From Pomphorhynchus laevis (lineage: Eukaryota > Acanthocephala > Palaeacanthocephala > Echinorhynchida > Pomphorhynchidae), in the NCBI GenBank assembly GCA_012934845.2, contig WNNJ02002553.1, forward strand, positions 236,644-300,643: a DNA stretch of 64,000 nt, in the 5' to 3' direction. The notes beneath the pieces are model-generated. The model had not been told where the DNA came from. It did not search any database and saw nothing but the letters and a program-made list of their open reading frames with translations. A program made the translations under genes and the position numbers. Below are positions 1-14,500 of this stretch, piece after piece (the stretch's first letter is position 1; the number at the start of each line of letters is the position of its first letter).

Positions 1-360
1 ATCTTAAATATTTTAATTTTATTTACGTTGTTGTCAAAAATATTTAATATTTAATATTAAAATTACATATTAAATTCTTAATGCTAAAATATTTATCTCT
101 AAACGTGAACGTATTTTTATTTAATTATTTTTCAATGAAAAAGTTATTTGTAAATTTAGTTTAAAGTACAAAGTTTTACTTTTTAGTTTTTATTATTTAT
201 TAATAATTTAATTAATTTTTAATTTAATTTTGAAAGCATTTTGACTTTGTAATTCTAAGCACATTATAGCATTGTAACATTTTAAACATACCTTTGTCAT
301 TCAGGCCAACACTATTAGTAATTAATCAACGATAATTTGATAGGCTTTTATTATTGAAAA
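1..360. other. AT-rich non-coding flank
   Basis: Very AT-rich sequence with many TTTAAT and ATTTAA tracts. I see no coding frame, RNA gene or recognisable repeat in it. Confidence 0.6.
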
Positions 361-384
361 GCGTCTATGATGTACAAATTGTTA

Positions 385-925
385 GTGCGAAAAATCGCTT
401 GAAACTGTGGTCCAGGAGCCAAAGCTGGCTACGATTGATTTCAAATCCATATGTGCTGCTAAATGACTAGACTTCTACTGTATCACTACGAGACGCTCCT
501 AACCACACAGCAGTCATCGTCAGTCGGATGAAGTGGTTATGGGTACGTTTCGACTGCTTTTGTGATAACTATAAAGACACCAGCAATTCCCCACGATGCT
601 ATTAGAAACTCAGGTGCATAAAGCGTTTTTACAGGCTTGTTGCGTAATTCTTTATATAAGGCACAAATGCGTATCCGTTGGTTACAAGGGCACTGAATTT
701 CTCACAGGATTCCGAAAGGAATGCGTTTTTTTATAAATTGTTATTGCGAAAAATCGCTTGAAACTGTGGTCCAGGAGCCAAAGCTGGCTACGATTTTTAA
801 TCCAGATTTGCTGCTAAATAACTGGACTTCGATCATCAGCTCCATCAGTCTGATGTATCACTTCGAGACGCTCCTAACCACACATCAGTCATCGTCAGTC
901 GGATGAAGTGGTAAGGGGTGCGTTT
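385..925 (-). repeat. Two direct copies of a short interspersed repeat
   Basis: A block of about 170 bp occurs at roughly 388-560 and again at 748-915. Both copies share the stretch that begins GAAAAATCGCTTGAAACTG and the end TCATCGTCAGTCGGATGAAG. The two differ by small changes and the second lacks the right-hand end of the first. No coding capacity is evident. Read on the minus strand, the first copy contains a hammerhead-like core (see 510-557). The family is distantly similar in layout to the repeat at 3300-3610. Confidence 0.75.
510..557 (-). ncRNA. Hammerhead-like core, permuted order (family 1)
   Basis: On the minus strand the order is GCAGUC, GAAAC, GUA, a 20-nt spacer, CUGACGA, U, GACUGC. 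The two hexamers are fully complementary and would form helix II. GAAAC and the CUGANGA-type heptamer are the conserved hammerhead core strands, and GUA is an acceptable cleavage triplet. The heptamer has C for U at position 7, which is not a conserved position. Helix III has no loop here (C and G adjacent), and I cannot draw helix I by eye. Cleavage activity is inferred, not shown. Confidence 0.4.
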
Positions 926-955
926 ATATATTGTTCTATATATATTGTACTATAT

Positions 956-1179
956 ATATAGTTAGTTACGATTGTTGCTCAGTTTATGAGAAAACGGCAA
1001 TTGATAAAAATGGATTTATTGATTTTAACATATCGATCATGAATCCAGGTGATCACCAGAAATATCAAGTAGTATCTAGAAAAAAACTAATAAAACATGG
1101 TACAAACAAAATAAAAAGTGTTAACTGCCTAGTAAATGTATCAGAAATTATATTTGGATCCGCATTTATGCTGGGTTAA
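956..1179 (+). other. Possible exon of an unrecognised gene
   Basis: An open frame follows an acceptor-like TATATATAG and ends at a TAA at 1177-1179. The deduced peptide of about 74 residues has a balanced composition unlike the low-complexity translation of nearby AT-rich DNA, including the stretch AIDKNGFIDFNISIMNPGD. I recognise no domain and see no partner exon. It could be the last exon of a gene to the left, or chance. Confidence 0.25.
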
Positions 1180-2341
1180 TGAACAGGTGGAAAAATCTGA
1201 TAAGGTAGCAATTCATCTTGATTGCAATGCATGGCATATCATCAATTAGTCAGTTCATAACACATTTTGAACTATTTATCGGTTTATAAAACCTATTTTT
1301 GAAATTAGGATATTAACATTTTTATTTTACTAATTTGACTAGCCAATGTATTCCACAATTAAGAATAAAACAATTAAGAATTTAAAATATACGTTTAAAA
1401 TCAATATTTTAAAAAATCATTTCAGAATATACTTTGAATTTTTCATTTACTATTAATAAAAATCAAAGCAGAAAAATATTCTAAGGATCAATTCAATCAT
1501 TTAAAAAAATAAATGGAATAGATCTGTAGAAAGTAAATTCTTCATCCGTTTAACAATCATCAGCGTCGCGGCTGTATGTAGAGCGTGCGCGATTACCTAA
1601 GGCCGGGCAACGATGACCTTCAAGGCATCATCGCCTTCAAGGCAGTAATATAAAAGTTAGCAATAAATATATTGTCTATATTTATTCAACTTTAAAGTAA
1701 AATGCGTTATGTTTTCGTAAATATTTTAGATTTTAATATTTGAGAAATGTAACATCAGCTTTGATATTACGGTTAGATTTCAAATAAATGAATGGATGAT
1801 AGATACACCCACCATATTATTTTTGATATAATGTAAATAAATATTAATGTAAGTAAATAAATATTTACTGTTAGTATTAAATTATTTTTAGTAATTTAAT
1901 ATGATTGATATTATATAATAAATAAATATTTACTTTTATTATTTGAAAATAAATATTTATAAATATTTACTTTTTAGATACATATTATATAATTATATTT
2001 ATAATAAATATAATTATTTATAATAATTATATACTTTTTAATTAGTAAATTATTTTTAGTAATTTAATACGATTGATATTACATAATATCGAAAATGATT
2101 TCCGTTATTCCAAGTCATTTAAAGTACGTGTATTAATCGTATAGTAACTTGTGCATTTTACTAAACAGAAAATCATTAAATAGATCGTCATCGGAAATAT
2201 AAATTTAATTTTTTGTGATTTAAACTTTAAAGCAAATGTCAAAAAATATAAATATAAATTATATTTATAATTTTACAAAGTGATATCATTTCATGAAATC
2301 GATTAAAATTGAATATACAACACAACCTCATTCATTTCTAG
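1180..2341. other. Intergenic or 5' region of DPAGT1
   Basis: Mostly AT-rich. A short GC-richer island lies at about 1560-1640 and is followed by a TATAAAAG at about 1652; this could be promoter or first-exon sequence of the gene that starts at 2342, but nothing proves it. The bases just before the ATG (TTCATTTCTAG) look like a splice acceptor, so a non-coding first exon upstream is possible. Confidence 0.35.
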
Positions 2342-2520
2342 ATGTTGCTGAATATAAGTGATTTTTTGGCTATGATGGCTAATTTACTGTTGTCCATTCT
2401 AAGCTCATTTATATGCGAACAGCTTTTACTGAAGAGCTCTCACGGCTTTATTAGAGCTGGCTTGTTTGGTATTGATATGTGCAAAAGACAACCGGATGAT
2501 AAGGAAAAGGCCAAGAAAAT
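2342..2520 (+). CDS. DPAGT1: DPAGT1 exon 1 (residues 1-59 and part of 60)
   Basis: It encodes the N-terminus and first membrane helix ([18 protein letters not shown]) and the conserved loop [16 protein letters not shown], which corresponds to HFIAARLCGQDLNK in human DPAGT1. The first ATG is used because it gives the family's usual length. The exon ends in phase 2 before GTAAGC. Confidence 0.93.
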
Positions 2521-5500
2521 GTAAGCAGCCCACTGATATCTAATTGTGTCTTTCATTTTTCAAAATGATTAATACTTAAGTTTAAATGCGTATTACGGAT
2601 TCAGCGAAATTACGGATAATATTAAAAGATGTTTAATTTAACTAGCCAAAATATCTACTCGCATGCGTGATTAACTATGCGATTTATGTTGCATAATGTA
2701 TAAAACATTTCAGTGTTTCCAGATTAAACCATTTTAAGGCATATTAAAACTGTTCAAAAATAGCTGATTCTATTCCAAAGTAGCTCATAACCCCCATTTC
2801 GAAATTTTGACTCAGCGTCATTTTTAAAATAGGCAAACACTATTTATAAATAGTTAAACATAAATTATATCTTTTGAGGATACAAAGTGATTGATTATAT
2901 ATTTATGTTATATTTAACATAAAATAATCAACCACTTTGTTAGCAACACAAATTATATGTAATTGTGTTATATATAAACAAGAGAAGAGATATAAGACAT
3001 TTCACCCAGCTGGGCTTTTATAATCTGAAAACACAGGTTACAAATTACAATTATTTCAATATTACATCGAACAATTTTTATGTTTGATGTTATAATGGAA
3101 TATTACAACAACGGAATCAATGATCATTTAAAGTTTAGTTTTCTAAACTGCGGTGGAGGATTACTGAACAATCTTCAAATCTGGACTCTACTAATGAAGC
3201 TCAATAAGCAGAAACCGATCTAGGGATTTGATTGATGATGGACTGTGATGGTTTCCAATACCCAGTTTAGTACGTTTCCCCCGTATACTTATTAGTAACG
3301 ATTACATATATAATGGTGGTGCACGGATGTGCTGAACAACGGTCCAGGATTTTTTACGAAATTCGGCGTTTATACTAGATGGTGTTGCTTGATAGACTGG
3401 ACTTCGATTCACGACTTTCAGTCACCATGTCACTTCTAGACGACCACTTCATCATCGAATGATGAGTACCCGGCAACACTCATCAGTAGAATGAGGTACT
3501 CACTGGTCGTTTCGGTTGCCTATGTGACATTGTGAATGAAGCCGTTTTTTCTGAGGTTTTCGCTCTTTACTAGATTGAATTGATGTTCGGACCATCCTGA
3601 AACACTAGTGTTTAAGGATATAAATAATTATTATAATTATTTCATATAATTATTATTTATGGCACAAACATTGCTAAAAAGTTTATAATGTAACCTTAAA
3701 ATAATATTTCAATATGCGTTTAGTGTCTAAATTCATTTTTAATTACGTAATTTTTAAATAACTTGTTTTTGACAAATACATTTATTAAATATAAATATAA
3801 CTATTGGAGCTGGATCAAAGAAGAGAGGAAATTATTTTTGATATTTCGCTAATTTCTGTCAGCATCTTCAGAAAGTTATGTTTTACCTAGTAATTTACCT
3901 AATAATTTAAATTACCTAGTAATTTTCTGAAGATGCTTACAGAAGTTATTGAAATATCAAAAATAATTTCCTATTTTCTCTGATCCAGTTCCGATAATTC
4001 TTTATCCATAATGGATCATTATTAACTATTTAAAATACTGAAAAATATAGAGTAGATATTTCATAGCTCTTGATATAATTAGGAATTTAAAATAAATTAA
4101 ATTTACGTAATCATGTATGACATGTTAAATAACATCCAAGTTTTAAAAAATATTTTAATATAAATATATTACGAATATATTATAATATTTTTTATATTAA
4201 AAAATATAATATTTAATATATTCTATATTAAATTAATATTAATCTTTATATTTCTATATTTCAAATGTCTGCGAATGTTTGTGAAACGAAAATAAATTGA
4301 AACTTATTTACATCCTACACGACTATAACGACGATAAGGACTATAACACTATAAGGACTGTTTATGTAAAAATCTTGATGTGCACTGGCTCAATTTACAA
4401 ATATTACTTTAATTTCTCTGTTTTTCGACTAAAATTGCATTCTATCAATTAAATGATTTTCATTAAATTTAACTTGCAATGAAACGTATAATACTTAGAT
4501 AGTCCCGAAGCTTACGGCGTACTTCCGGCAACCGTATACATCGTACTCTCGTTTGTATTCATCCCAATAATGTTTTCAGCCGGATATACATATCGAAACT
4601 CTGAATTTATGATGCACGACGTAAGCAGATTTGATTTTAATAATTTGAAGAGCTATCTTATTAGTAATTCTTTTTATAGACGCCCGTTAATTTATAGTTT
4701 TTAAAAATACTCTTATTCAATTTATGTTCATTGGCTATTCAAAGATTTGTTTGTTGCAAATCCGAATGTGTTCACTAATTGAACATGTATCATCAATGTA
4801 TCGAAACATATATTTATATTGTTTAGATTTAGTTTTTACACAGTTATGAACAAATTCATATTCTATAAAGCTTAAAAACAAGTCAGCTATAATTGGGCTA
4901 CTATTACCACCCATTGGAACACCTTTTACTTGTCTAAATATAGATGTCCCTACTTTTAAATAATTTTGATTTATCAAAATATTTAAGGATTCTATTAATT
5001 CAATTTATGCATATATTTTTATTTACTTGATGGTTTAATTTTTGTTAGAAAGACGTTATAATTATTATAACATATATATGTATATCTTTTTCCGAATATA
5101 AGATCAATTAATTTTACTAACGCTTCTTTAATATTTACTAAATCTAGATTTGTATAAAGCGTATTAAAATCGTATGTATTTATATTTTGAAAATTTATTC
5201 CTTTTGTCTGTTCTAAAAATTCTTTTTGAGAATTAATACTGAAATAGTGTTTTATACGAATCTATAAAGCCACGAATATATAAATTTCATTATTTTAGTA
5301 TTCATTATGATTCAGATTTCTACGATACCTACTTAAAGGTGGATTATATGCTCAATCAGTTTTTAAGAAATTAATTATTATGAAGATGGAGAAATAGTAG
5401 TGGCAATTATATTTTAAAAATATAATTGCTACTATTTAATTTTTTTAATAAATAAATTATTTTATTTAATAAATGTTTCATAAATGATTAATTAAGTAAT

Positions 5501-8500
5501 GATTAATTAGTAAATTGCTAATTAAGAAGAAAAAATAATTAATAAATTATTTTATTTAATTTATTAATATAAAATAAATTTTTTATTTATTATTTTATTA
5601 TTTTAATTTTTTAAATTTATTATTTTATTAGTATAATATAAGTTACTGCAATAATTTTTTAAGAAGAAAAAAGTTAATAAATTATTTTATTCAATTAATA
5701 AATTTTTAAGAAATTTAGAAATTTCTGTTTTTTAGATTAATTTTGTATTACTTAATATAAGTTATTATCTTATAATATAAGTTGCTAATTTATATACAAA
5801 CGTATATAAATTAATTATATTTAAAATATACGTAATTTTCAACACACGTAAGAAGTGTATTTAGAAATATATAATTTTGATAATATATGCATATTTTTAA
5901 AGGTTTGTTTTCAACTACAGTAAAATACGGGTAGTAATTCTTTAGCTTGTTCCATAACGTTTAATTAATGAGTTTGTTTAATGTAAAATTATTGATTTAT
6001 TTATTCTAATTTTTTATTTAGTTTATTCAATATCTATCGGCCTTACTTGGTATTTGCAGTATGACATTACTAGGATTTACAGATGATGTATTTAATCTTC
6101 GATGGAGAGACAAAGTTCTTCTTCCTGCGCTGGCATCCTTGCCACTCTTGCTAATATATTTCGTGAATTGCAATGAAACCAACATTGTTATACCAAAACT
6201 CGTCAATTGGCTTTTTATCAGCGGGGAATATTCGTCTACAACAATCAATTTAGGTTGATATGATTTATTTGAATATTTGATTCAGAGTGAACAAATTATT
6301 TCTCAGCAAACAAATAGGCAATGATCAAATGATTAATGATCAAATGATTAATGATCAAATGGTCAATGATCAAATGGTCAATGATCAAATGGTCAATGAT
6401 CAAATGGTCAATGATCAAATGGTCAATGATCAAATGGTCAATGATCAAATGGTCAAAGAATTTGCCAAAATCTGCATTTGTAAATTTATTGCATTTGAAA
6501 ATATATTAACAATAACAATTAAATATCTTTAAATCCTTAATTTTTACAACGTATTATAAAGCAAATATCGATATTAAATTTGTTTCCTATAGGGAAATTG
6601 GAGTATTGTACGATATAACAATTTTACCTTTTATTATATATTATCAAATTCGTAGAATAATTCTTTAGAATGATCCACGAGGAATCATTTTATTTCTTTC
6701 TGGATCATAATTAAGTCATTAAAGTATTCAAATTAGTATTGGTTTATTATATACTTACATTTGTACTAGATACGGTAAATAGCGTTGAAAATTTATATTA
6801 TATTTGATATATTATATATTTCTAATATTGTTACAATATAAATTATAAAAATAAAAAATATAAACATATTAAAATATTGAAAAATCAAACTGTATATTTT
6901 AAAATTATTTTGTTATTAATATTTATTATTATAATTATTTGCATAATGATTCCTTCTGTAAAGCATCATTTACTCGCTTTGATCCTTACTCACCCCCAGG
7001 CTCTGCGAAAAATGAACCCAGTAATCACAATGCTCAATTTTGATCGAAAACATGTGATCACTTCTATGTAATCACTTCTTGCTCGCTTGATGCTTCTTTA
7101 TCGCACGATATCTGGAAATTTATCAGTCTTTAGTGTGGTTACTTAATTTTCAAAAATAAACGCGTCAGGTACCGGATCCAGACTTGGTCCAATTGCTACA
7201 CCTGAGCGAATTTCCGTTCGACCCCTCCCTTCCTTCTAGCTATCGCCCCATTTCGCTACTCCCTACTCTTTCTAAGCTCTTAGAACGCCTCATCTTAATA
7301 CAAATCAACGCTTATCTCTCCTCATCCAATCTGTACCCTCCTTTCCAATCCGCTTTCCGCTCTAATCACTCCACAGAAATCGCATGCATAAAAGTGTACA
7401 ACGACTTACTCATTTCTCGAGACAATGCTCTATATAGTGTTCTCATCTCCCTCGACCTCTCCCCCGCATTCGACATTGTCGACCACTCCGTCCTCCTTTC
7501 TCGCCTTCGTTATGACTACGGATTTTCTTCCTCCTCCGTAGCATGGTTCGCCTCATACCTATCCGACCGTTCCTTTCGCCTCTGTTCTAATTCATCATCC
7601 TCCCATCCCATCCCTATTTTTTGCGGGGTCCCACAAGGTTCAGTCCTAGGTCCTATGATTTTCTCTCTTCTGCTTGGCGATCTATCTCCGTTTATCAAAC
7701 CTTACTCCTTTAAGGTCATGCAATACGCCGATGACATTCTAATCTATGCTCATGCACCCGCACATCGCATACACGATATCGGCATTTCTGCCTCCAACTG
7801 TCTTTCTTCTATCTACAAACGTCTCTCCAATCTCCATCTCGTTCTAAACCCCGAAAAGTCTAAAATAATGTGGATCCTCCCCCGTAAACCAAACATATCT
7901 CCTCCCATTGTTTCTTTTGCCTCATCGATCATCCCTATAGTCCACAATCTCACTTTCTTAGGCTTCCATTTCGATGATCACCTTTCCCTTAAACCCTTCG
8001 TGAGTGACAAGGTCCGCTCGTCTAACTTAATTCTCCGTGACATCCGCCGTATCCGCCCCCTTATCGACTTCCGTTCTTGTATGTCTCTTCTTTCATCGCT
8101 TCTTTTCCCTAAAATCGATTACTGCCTTAGCCTTTTCGCCAATTCTCCAAAATCCATCATCCTACCCCTACAACGAATAATCAACACCGCCGTTCGAGTG
8201 CTCTTTCGTCTCCGTCGCTTCGACCACACATCCACATATCTTGCCCAACTCTCCTGGCCCACCATCCACATCCGCATCAAACTCCGCCTTCTTCTCGTTA
8301 CTTTTCGTCTCATCGCTGTCGGCTCCCCATCGTTCATCAACCTTCCTTTCTTAGACGATACTCGCCCCACCTCGCTATCGCTTCGTTCCTGTCATACCTC
8401 TTACTCCACGTTCCTAATTACTCCAACAACTACGGTCTCCGATCCTTCCTCGTCGCCGCCTCACTCGCCTGGAATCAACTTTCTCTCGACGTCCGCCGCG

Positions 8501-11500
8501 CTCCCTCCTTTATCACATTCAAACACCTCCGTTCACACCTTCTCGACACCTGATTCACAATCTTGTTTTGTTGTGGTCATGTAAGCGTGCGCTGGCACGC
8601 ATTTGCCACGTTAAAATAAATCGTTTTATTTCGTCAGTTGCCAATACATTGTGAGGAATTGTCGGAAGGACGCCTCGTTTACATGATACGACGTGGTTGA
8701 TGCTTAACTCAATTCCACAAATGCACATATTATCAAAGTTTGTAGATTTAAGTCATATCTGGCAGCAATGACATCCCGAAATTATATAGTCTACAAATGA
8801 CCGTCAAACGCTTCTTATGGACGGCTTTTTAACAAACATAATGCGCCTTTTAAATATGCAAAACCAATTAGGCAAGTCGTTTTGGTGAAATTTACTTCAA
8901 AATCTTCTCTACTTTTCATTTCACATTTCAAGTTTTGACTTCTTAATTTCTCAGCAACTTTACTTTGTAATTGTTCATAGTTCTTTGTGGATATGGAATG
9001 GTGGGCAATAATTTTTATTAATTAATTGGATAATTTTAATCCGCCTTTATATTTAGAATAATTGATTTATATCTATATAACCGTAAACATAGGAATTTGA
9101 AAATAATTTCAAATTTCATTTTAATGGATTTTTTCTTATTGATAAGAGATAATTTGTAAATTTCATGGTCGAGTTGTTTCGCTAACTTAAATTTAGATTA
9201 TTGAAAACCGATGAAAAATATTTGATTACTAATTTAATTAATATGCGAAACTATTTTAGGGATTTTATATTATTGTTGGATGGCGGCCGTAACAATATTT
9301 TGCACTAACACTATCAATATACTGGCCGGCATCAATGGAGTGGAAGTCGGGCAATCCTTAATCATTGCTTCTAGCATTGTAGTCTATAATTTGTTTGAAC
9401 TACCTGGTAAATTCAAGCTTAGATTAATAATTTCGTGCATTTTATGCCAATCTTTATTTCAATAAAAATATTTTATTATTTTAAACACAAACAACGATCA
9501 TCAGTAGTATGAGCTATCTCGATGACGTTTCCACTGTCTGCGTGACTTTTAAAAATGAGCATTTTAGATAAATTGTTCAGTGGCAAAAGGCTTGTAAACT
9601 TGAAACTTGCTTATCAGACTACCTCTATCCATATCAGGCGATTCATTTGTTGCTACATCGCCTCCTTCGTTGCATCTCTGACGTATAGTCGTGACGAATA
9701 AATAAATCGCCTGGCATGGATAGAGATGGTCTGTTAAGCAAGTTTCCAGTTTACGAGCTTTTTGCCACTGGAAATTAAGCAATTTATCGGAAATGATCTT
9801 TTTCAAATCACACAGGCAGCCGAAACGTCATCGAGTAGATAGATCATACTACTGATGAGCGCTGCCGGTAATCTCTGACGTCTAGTATATACGAATAGTA
9901 TGCTGATCGTTGAGTGTAGTCCATTTAATTATCGAGAGCAGTTTTAAATGTAATACCGCATTCCAATGGAATCTTGGACAATGTTTTTTTTGCAAGAATC
10001 TTTGATGCAACCAGTATGATATATATAATGGGTAGTGTACGGATGTGCTGAGTAAACAACGGTCAATGATTTCTTACCAAATGTGTATTTATCGAAAATG
10101 GTGTTGTTGATAGACTGGACTTTAATTCACGAATTTCAGTCACCGTGTCACTTCTAGACGACAATTTCAGCACCGAGATGATGGAGTACCCGGCAACATT
10201 AATCTTATTTTTCAAAAGATTTAAATTATTTTAAATTTAACATTTAAAATGTATAATTTATTAAAAACATTTATATCTTTCAATTATCGACAATTTCGCC
10301 TTCATGTAAACGATTTGTTTATAAGAATGAGGTTATAAAAATGAGGATATTAACATTTTCAAGATAAAATTAACATTTTCGGCAAATATAACATTATATT
10401 TGAAGACAATTGTATTTGAATATTATGAAATAAACAACATGTCCATTAAAATGTTATAATTTAATGATATAAAGCTTAATATTTAAATTATTTCCTTTTG
10501 CCATCAGCCTTATCATCATTGCATCTAATTTTAATAAATGTAGATTTATTTACATTCAAGTGAAAAGAGATTGGATGTATAAAGAGAAGATGATGTATGC
10601 CAAAATACGATATTGCAAATGGATGAGTGAGATTAAATGACAAAATGCTAAGATTGAAAACTAAAGGATTGTATGTAAAAGTGACGACGCAGAAGTTAAA
10701 AATAAATTAGAAGCAAAAGTAAATATAAATGCAAGAGTGGAAATAAAATACAGGTATTTATGACTCATGAATGCTGTGATGAGAATAAAAGCTACTGAAT
10801 TAGTTGCAAAAATCGATGATATTAAATGCGACAGTGAGTAAGTTAAATGTAAAATTTTTACATTTACGAAACTCGAATTCACAAGAAATGATTAGAACGA
10901 ATACAAAAGCGATGAATTGCTCTTAAAATAGTGATAATGAGCAAACGTGATGATATCGATTAAAAACGTGATGAGACTCCGTATGTTTTTTTGAGAAGGA
11001 AGACTCGTAAGGTTGCTAATCGTAAAAAAGCGTCAGATCATTAAGTCCGCAATATATCTATATTGTTTTATAGTGTGCTTAATAGATGTCCTTGATATCT
11101 TTATATTTTTACACGCGACAGAATGCGTTTTAATTTATCCGCAATTAATTTATCAACTAGCATTTCAAATTTTCAGCATACCAAAGTGCAACTGAGTAAA
11201 TATAATTTCTAATTGTACTGCAATGATGAATTAACTTTATTAATTTGTTTAAATCCTAGTATTGAAATGAGACTTATGTTTCTTAATTTTATTGAATTGA
11301 AAAGCATCATGTGCTGGGTGTGAATGTTCAATACAATAAAAAATTAAATAAGCCGTAGAAAAATGATTAATTTTGACGTCTCATATAAAAATTATTTAAA
11401 TAATTGTTTTAATATGATTTTAATTATTCTTATCTTAAATGTATATAATTTGAAGTTCATATCTACATAAATAGATTTTCATAAATAATATAAAACGTGT

Positions 11501-14500
11501 TAGCATGCTTTTTTAACATTTCGCATTTCTAATCCATAATCATTTTTATTTTTGATTAGATAGTATCACTGGAACAAAAAGTAAAACCATTAAAACTATT
11601 TGTGACCATTTACAATTAAAACCATTTAAATAATTGAAAAAAATAAAAGAAGATTACGGGTTTAGGGTTTACTATCATAAACAATTGAATAATTTAATAA
11701 AGATATTAGAAATGCGAAAATGTTATCTAGATATGAACATTAAATTATGAACATTTTATAAAATGTTCATTTATTTATTCTTTGTTCCAGTGATACAATC
11801 TAATTAAAAGTATAAGAAGATTACGGGTTTAGGGTTTACTATCATAAACATTTGAATAATTTAATAAAGATATTAGAAATGCGAAAATGTTATCTAGATA
11901 TGAACATTAAATTATGAACATTTTATAAAATGTTTATTTATTTATTCTTTTGTCCAGTGATACTATCTTATCAAAAGTATAAGAAGATTACGGGTTTAGG
12001 GTTTACTATCATAAACAATTGAATAATTTTATAAAGATATTAGAAATGCGAAAATTTTATCTAGATATGAACATTAAATTATGAACATTTTATGAAATGT
12101 TCATTTATTTATTCTTTGTTGCAGTGATACAATCTAATCAAAAGTATAAGAAGATTACGGGTTTATGGTTTACTATCATAAACAATTGAATAATTTTATA
12201 AAGATATTAGAAATGCGAAAATGTTATCTAGATATAAACATTAGATAATATCTCTATTAAATTATTCAAATGTTTATGATAGTAAACCCTAAACCCATAA
12301 TCTTCTTTTGTTTTTTATTAGATAGTATCACTGGAACAAAGAATAAATAAATAAACATTTTATAAAATCTTCATAATTTAATGTTCATATCTAGATAACA
12401 TTTTCACATTTCTAATATCTTTATTAAATTATTTAATCCTTTTATATGATGATAAATCAATTATAAATCCGTAACAGCTGCCTTTATACTGTGCTACTAA
12501 TAATATCATTTGTCAATCTTTCTAACGTTGATGTGTTTGCTTAAAACTATTTTCAAATAGTTTAAATCAAAATGTGAAATATTATTATATATCAGAAGAT
12601 ATATATTAAGGTGGTTTCATATTGTTTCTGAAACACCGCAATTCCATATTTTAAGTTAATAAGGTTTTGTAGCTTTAGTTGATAAGGTTGTAGCTTTCAT
12701 TTGTTTGGAAATGAGTGTGTGTAAATTACAAAACTTTTAAATGATTTTTACAGACATGTTTTAGTCCAAATATGTGTTCTGAAAGAGTAGGTGTATCATA
12801 AATAACACTACGCTGCAGAATTTGGTAATGTTGATGTCTTTTATTTAGGTGACTGTGGACGCCAACATCTGTTTTCCTTGTATCTATTAGTTCCCTACAT
12901 ATGCACAACCATACCGCTTTTAAAACTTAACTGGTAAACTACTTGTTTAATTATTTGATCCGTAGAAATTTTAACTAATTTCGAAAAATGTTGTTAATAT
13001 CCTGCGTTCGCGATGCACATTTATTGTTGGGTTGCGATTTAAAATCTATACGTGGCATTCAATGGTTTAGTATTAAGTCATCACACAGTTTAGTATCTAA
13101 GAACTAATTTATTATTCGATAACTAATTTTGAACTAATTTAAATAAGAATCACATTTACAAAAGAAAAGCAAATTTACAACTTAAAACTTAAGTTCAAAG
13201 TCGTTGACGAATATTTGAGTTGTTATTACTGGTGTTGAACTGTTTACTGCTGGAGGAAGTTACCTTCTGTTAAGCGATAAAATCATTTTCAAAGAACTAA
13301 TTGTGAACTTATATTTACCTATAGGTTTACTTATTTTTAAGCTATAAAAGTAGCAAATAAGAAATAATAATTTGGTGCTGATATAATAAGTCAAGAGGTA
13401 AAGTTAGTTTTTAGAGATACTGTAGATTTCTGTATGCAGGGATACTCTTAATTAGCTACACTATTTACATTAAGGTATTTTTAAAGTACACGATATTCAG
13501 TTATTTTATTAAGATATTTTTATTATATTTTACTTGAAAAAATAAATAGATAATTTAAAATCTTAAGTGAAAACATAAAGAGATAAAATCTTAAGAATGA
13601 TAAATAAAATGCCGAAATGTGTTTAATTTGATCGATTAATCCAGTTAAATTCAATACTTATAAGGTATTCTACATAAATCCTGGGTTGCGGTTCAATAAC
13701 TAATATATACTATTATTTAAATATAATATATATTTAATATAATACATATTTAAATATATACTATTCAAATATAATTAATATTATAATTTTTATAAGATTT
13801 ATAAAAATTTATAGTATAATATAAATTTGAATAAACAAGTATTATATTATAATATTAAAAAAATATTATATCTTGTACAGTTATAATACAAAATATTTTG
13901 TATAAATGTTTTTATCTTATCTAAATAAGATAAAATAAAATAAGATTCGAGAAAATAAGATTATAATTATATTCTTATATAAAATAAGATTTATAATTTT
14001 TTTATTAAGATATTTTTATCTCTTATTTTTCTACTTGATATAAATCATATAAACCGTTATTAAAAAGTTAATTAAATAGAATAAATGATAATAGAATAAA
14101 TTTTTATTAAATTTATAATTAAATATTATATTTATATTTATTAAATTTGAATAAATGGAATAAATGTTGTATCGATAATTTAATTGAGACACTACTATTC
14201 TTTATTCCTATACATCCTATCGGAATAATAATTTAACTTTATTTTAAATCTTATATAAAATTTTAAAATTTTAAATTTTATACTTTTAAATTTTATGCTT
14301 CCTCCTGATTACCTCTAATCTGGTTGAGGAATTTAGTTTGGTTGAGGAATATAGCTGATACCTGATAACATTTCACTTCCATTTTATGACCATTTTACTT
14401 CCATTTTAATTATCAGAATAATTTATCATTATTCTGATACATCGTATGCTATTTATTAGTAAATTAATAAAAATTGACTTTTATTTAACTTTCAATTATA

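Noticed and set aside
6311-6460. CRISPR-like array
   Set aside because: There are no spacers; units are contiguous and the sequence is eukaryotic.
6287-6532. Open frame with NDQMV repeats as a gene
   Set aside because: It is a 15-bp minisatellite whose period is a multiple of three, beyond the exon 3 donor site.
7516-8370. Minus-strand frames within the CR1-like element
   Set aside because: They are antisense shadows of the RT frame on the + strand.
9280-9465. Single-exon gene starting [10 protein letters not shown]
   Set aside because: The frame is the middle of DPAGT1 exon 4; the true exon starts earlier at 9260 and the part after 9406 is intron.
11645-12430. Telomeric sequence (TTTAGGG-like)
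   Set aside because: The motif occurs once per 166-bp unit inside a gene intron, not as a continuous telomere repeat.
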